This document shows, one piece after another, positions 62,301-64,000 of a stretch of DNA of 64,000 nt. Position 1 is the stretch's first letter; each line of letters begins with the position of its first letter. This stretch comes from Wolfiporia cocos (taxonomy: Eukaryota; Basidiomycota; Agaricomycetes; Polyporales; Phaeolaceae), in the NCBI GenBank assembly GCA_029448655.1, contig JACCLO010000003.1:3906001-3970000 (forward strand). The letters run 5' to 3'. Below the pieces are notes generated by a model, which did not search any database, was not told the origin of the DNA, and saw nothing but the letters and a program-made list of their open reading frames with translations. The position numbers and the translations under genes are program-made.

Positions 62301-64000
62301 ATCGACCCGTCAAACTGTACAACGCTGACGGTAGTACCAACGCTGCGGGCAAGATGACGCACTATGTCGAACTTCAGATGCAGATCGACACACATTTGGA
62401 AACGCGCAAGTTCCACGTCACCGAGCTGAGCTCGGCAGACATATTCCTCGGCTTCGACTGGTTGGAAGATCACAACCCCACCATCGACTGGAAGAAACGC
62501 CGAATCACCTTCACCTGCGACTGCGAACACGAGCAGATCGAGGACGGTGATCATATTTATTACATCTTCGCTGACGCTTGGATACGGAATAGGGAAGAGT
62601 GCCGAGCCGACATCGCTGAGCGAGTCCGCGCGACAAAGGCAACCGAGATCGCCATCGCCACCGGCAAAACCACGGAAGCCAAGACTTTCGAGGAGGTGGT
62701 CCCCGAGTACTTACACGAATTCGAAGACGTGTTTAAGGAAACGGAATTTGACCAACTCCCCGAAAGACGACCGTGGGACCACGCCATAGAACTCTTACCA
62801 AACTCCGAACCCTACGCCGGCAAGATCTATGCCCTATCGCCACGAGAACAAGAGGCGTTAGACGACTTTCTAGAAGAACAGTTACGGACCGGACGCATAC
62901 GACCATCCAAGTCACCATGGGGGGCACCATTCTTCTTCGTCAAGAAGAAGGATGGGAAACTGAGACCCATTCAGGACTATCGGAAGCTGAACCAGATGAC
63001 CAAAAAGAACCGGTACCCGCTCCCTCTGATCACGGAGCTGCTCAACAAGTTAAAGCGAGCTAAGTACTTTTCTAAATTGGACATTCGTTGGGGATACACG
63101 AACGTCAGAATCAAAGAAGGCGACGAAGAAAAAGCCGCCTTCATCACTAATAGGGGATTGTACGAACCCTTAGTGATGTTCTTCGGAATGTGCAACGCAC
63201 CGGGCACATTCCAGACTTTGATGAATGACATCTTCCGAGACCTGATAATGACTGGAAAGGTCATTGTATATCTAGACGACATACTTGTTTTCACGGAGAC
63301 CGAGGCAGAACATAAAGAAATCCTGTGCAAGGTCCTGCTCGTTCTCCGTCAAAATAAGTTGACTTGTAAACCAGAGAAATGCGAGTTTATGAAGTCGGAA
63401 GTAGAATACTTAGGACATATAATCTCTCATGGGGAAATCCGTATGGATCCCGCGAAGGTGGCGGCAGTGGCTGAATGGCCCACACCTCGGAACAAGAAAG
63501 AAGTACAATCCTTCATTGGGTTCGCAAACTTCTACCGGAGATTCGTACCTAAGTTTTCCACGGTAGCACGCCCACTGATAAACCTAACCAAGGACACGCC
63601 TTGGCAGTGGGGTACGGCGGAACAGGAGTGTTTCGATAAGTTAAAGAAAATATTTATCGAAGCACCCGTGTTAGGGATACCAAACGACGACGACCCTTTC
63701 CGCATTGAGGCAGATTCATCGGACTTCGCAACCGGAGCCTGCCTCATGCAGAAACAGGACGGCGTCTGGAAACCCATTTCCTACCAGAGTAAGACGATGC
63801 TACCGGCAGAACGGAACTACGAAATTTACGACAGAGAACTCCTCGCCATCATGCGCGCACTCGATGAATGGCGGCATTTCGTGATGGGTGGCAAACACCC
63901 TGTAGAAGTACTAACGGACCATAAGAACTTAGAATACTTTAAGACCCCGCAGAAAATTAATCCGCGACAAGCCCGGTGGATGACGGAACTCGCCGAGTAT
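59327..64000 (+). CDS. Gypsy B2 Gag-Pol fusion (partial at window end)
   Basis: 1558 codons from ATG 59327 (MAAPHDLEYIRG) with no stop before the window ends. Gag text parallels element B, with a variable N-terminus, the Gag core (FTGENFIAWVMRLKLYID) and the Cys/His cluster (KCHSCSKTQ, GCNKPVWH). At 61391-61410 the frame passes directly from GLGTGA into LIFDYVSVPRSV and the pol sequence, because this copy has one C fewer than B. Then dUTPase (AAGYDLHSA, PRSGLALKG, GVVDEDYTG, but GDRITQFI and RETQGFGSTG in motifs 4 and 5), protease ALIDSGSTG, reverse transcriptase VIVYLDDILVF, and the start of RNase H (EADSSDFATG, YEIYDRELLAI). Integrase lies beyond the window. Compared with B, an 11-residue stretch with RPRTDMFGNP is missing in Gag. 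Confidence 0.9.
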   Translation, partial: MAAPHDLEYIRGNRPPRNPFDTLADVPLPPSINPFRPGQWVNYQVHGLPEDFALLSVRDSIHTPRTPVEVAPVHTETIGQASPGRLLAHGASVEDQGPGLDRLNEAFHLAREQSNTIRGASPLAHIDSPLAMQWAFPPNPTSADFGFRCQTVAATMVQTGVWNADMGARFLREAQRLQADALAAGDAASLHSQHSAPRRSVPSVPEERFRPVENWVRSVHMGSPPPVNPATRPATRGSNGSRQTNPFLPGYTPPVLTPQVPFSVMAAQPPVPPSVAPRTAHVNTWRAAPLPGTRASMWRPEKPASSQWDAYSMLPEPQPDPRYKSKVREPEPFTGENFIAWVMRLKLYIDDNRPLLFTDSKKIGTAISLIRGPKVDSWVTAFTREHYRDGQWHLSWLRFIWELHQKFDDPDLEKKSAVAAEKLTMSIGKGEEYFQELERLLLEAKYDKENQIVHRWVTSAIPKEIYTAVHSAFVAAMVNDKLQRGYNISIPEDYESWKQAILRTDNAMRRLRDEEKLHHGRDTGKGVADKGKGRATTSTSGTTRSEPTAEEQANLLKRKCHSCSKTQAEAPGKGCNKPVWHQPNWKPRAATSGANTGAGPSQPARTRQAVEGPPAEKVLGEVSQEDFVRMVAAWAKENPEAAKEAGFTQVRPLSNNKFSVLEIEEPVNVSISESASEGNEPVDGLYGLGTGALIFDYVSVPRSVDLAPGDNDGASTCSNDSFVTASEEPPTGAWREDKTVLNSSTINVNYVPMDVDPVVDSDVQMADASKPTVQKKTEKKMRRRRAKKKAVTLDIYLDHPRAIPPERKSEGAAGYDLHSAEEVVIPNGKRITVDTGIMIRMPPGVYGRIAPRSGLALKGVDVEAGVVDEDYTGRLKVILNNQTGTDYQVEYGDRITQFILECNMTPDTRIVKSIRETRRETQGFGSTGEKLRGNVVVIQTGKRGRQIEVLITLHRPDGRALFTKALIDSGSTGSVISRAYVEEHKLEQLPLDRPVKLYNADGSTNAAGKMTHYVELQMQIDTHLETRKFHVTELSSADIFLGFDWLEDHNPTIDWKKRRITFTCDCEHEQIEDGDHIYYIFADAWIRNREECRADIAERVRATKATEIAIATGKTTEAKTFEEVVPEYLHEFEDVFKETEFDQLPERRPWDHAIELLPNSEPYAGKIYALSPREQEALDDFLEEQLRTGRIRPSKSPWGAPFFFVKKKDGKLRPIQDYRKLNQMTKKNRYPLPLITELLNKLKRAKYFSKLDIRWGYTNVRIKEGDEEKAAFITNRGLYEPLVMFFGMCNAPGTFQTLMNDIFRDLIMTGKVIVYLDDILVFTETEAEHKEILCKVLLVLRQNKLTCKPEKCEFMKSEVEYLGHIISHGEIRMDPAKVAAVAEWPTPRNKKEVQSFIGFANFYRRFVPKFSTVARPLINLTKDTPWQWGTAEQECFDKLKKIFIEAPVLGIPNDDDPFRIEADSSDFATGACLMQKQDGVWKPISYQSKTMLPAERNYEIYDRELLAIMRALDEWRHFVMGGKHPVEVLTDHKNLEYFKTPQKINPRQARWMTELAEY

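Larger units (their letters stand above)
58194..64000 (+). mobile_element. Ty3/gypsy retrotransposon B, second copy (B2), truncated by window end
   Basis: 5' LTR 58194-58564, leader, and a fused gag-pol frame that is open to the last base of the window. The LTR is about 96% identical by eye to that of B. It has the opposite orientation to B, with the two 5' LTRs facing each other across 6.4 kb. The 3' half lies outside the window, so integrity cannot be judged. Confidence 0.92.

Noticed and set aside
1..64000. CRISPR arrays, operons, ribosome-binding sites or other prokaryotic features
   Set aside because: Introns, chromoviruses, hAT elements and F-box genes show a eukaryotic fungal genome; the repeats seen are transposon termini, LTRs and microsatellites.

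Overview
The window looks like filamentous-fungal DNA, most likely an Agaricomycete (mushroom-forming basidiomycete). The evidence is two F-box/leucine-rich genes of the type expanded in that class, a P450 relic with short GT-AG introns (one inside the heme motif), a relic resembling the DUF6533-type membrane proteins of the class, and Ty3/gypsy chromoviruses, Ty1/copia elements and short hAT-type elements. No intact host gene, tRNA, rRNA or CRISPR array was found. This is a transposon graveyard with some very young elements on top.

Region 1 to 19 kb holds host-gene relics. F-box copy 1 (287-2101, minus) contains a copia-like LTR remnant. F-box copy 2 (3606-6033, minus) is split by a 693-bp hAT-type element, and a second hAT-type element (2168-3121) lies just upstream of copy 1. 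A P450 pseudogene occupies 8427-10294 (plus) and a multi-pass membrane-protein relic 17450-18546 (minus). The DNA between is mostly unassigned, apart from a long near-perfect inverted repeat at 16182-16743.

Region 19 to 27.7 kb is a first nest. A hAT-like element with arms of about 270 bp (19456-24320) contains a coding-poor LTR retrotransposon, element E (19742-23254), which itself contains a 614-bp hAT-type element and a 527-bp solo LTR of family C. A second solo LTR C (25297-25838) and an LTR of family F (26938-27435) follow.

Region 27.7 to 51.9 kb is one solo LTR of family C stretched from about 540 bp to 24 kb by nested insertions. Every layer has a 5-bp target-site duplication (TSD): GGGGT for the solo LTR, CAGTT for copia D (28160-33489), CAATG for gypsy B (33518-51756) and ACTGG for gypsy A (34583-44576, inside the pol of B). 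Gypsy A appears intact, with LTRs that look identical by eye. It encodes an unassigned 307-aa ORF, Gag, and a Pol ending in a chromodomain and a dUTPase.

Region 51.9 to 64 kb holds low-coding DNA with a 44-bp perfect palindrome and a foldback element, then LTR relics: a truncated LTR C, an A-like LTR, and a B-like solo LTR with solo LTR G nested in it. An LTR F follows, interrupted by a second gypsy B copy (B2) running off the window. B and B2 are divergently oriented. In B2, gag and pol form one open frame; both copies carry a dUTPase domain between Gag and protease.

The main biological points are: (i) two gypsy lineages that carry a dUTPase at opposite ends of Pol; (ii) a shared Tf1-like self-priming geometry in A, B, B2 and E, where 11 nt just downstream of the LTR are complementary to an 11-nt LTR segment 32-35 nt after a TATA box; and (iii) a copia primer-binding site matching the anticodon arm of initiator tRNA-Met. 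All calls are by eye from the sequence; no database search was possible.
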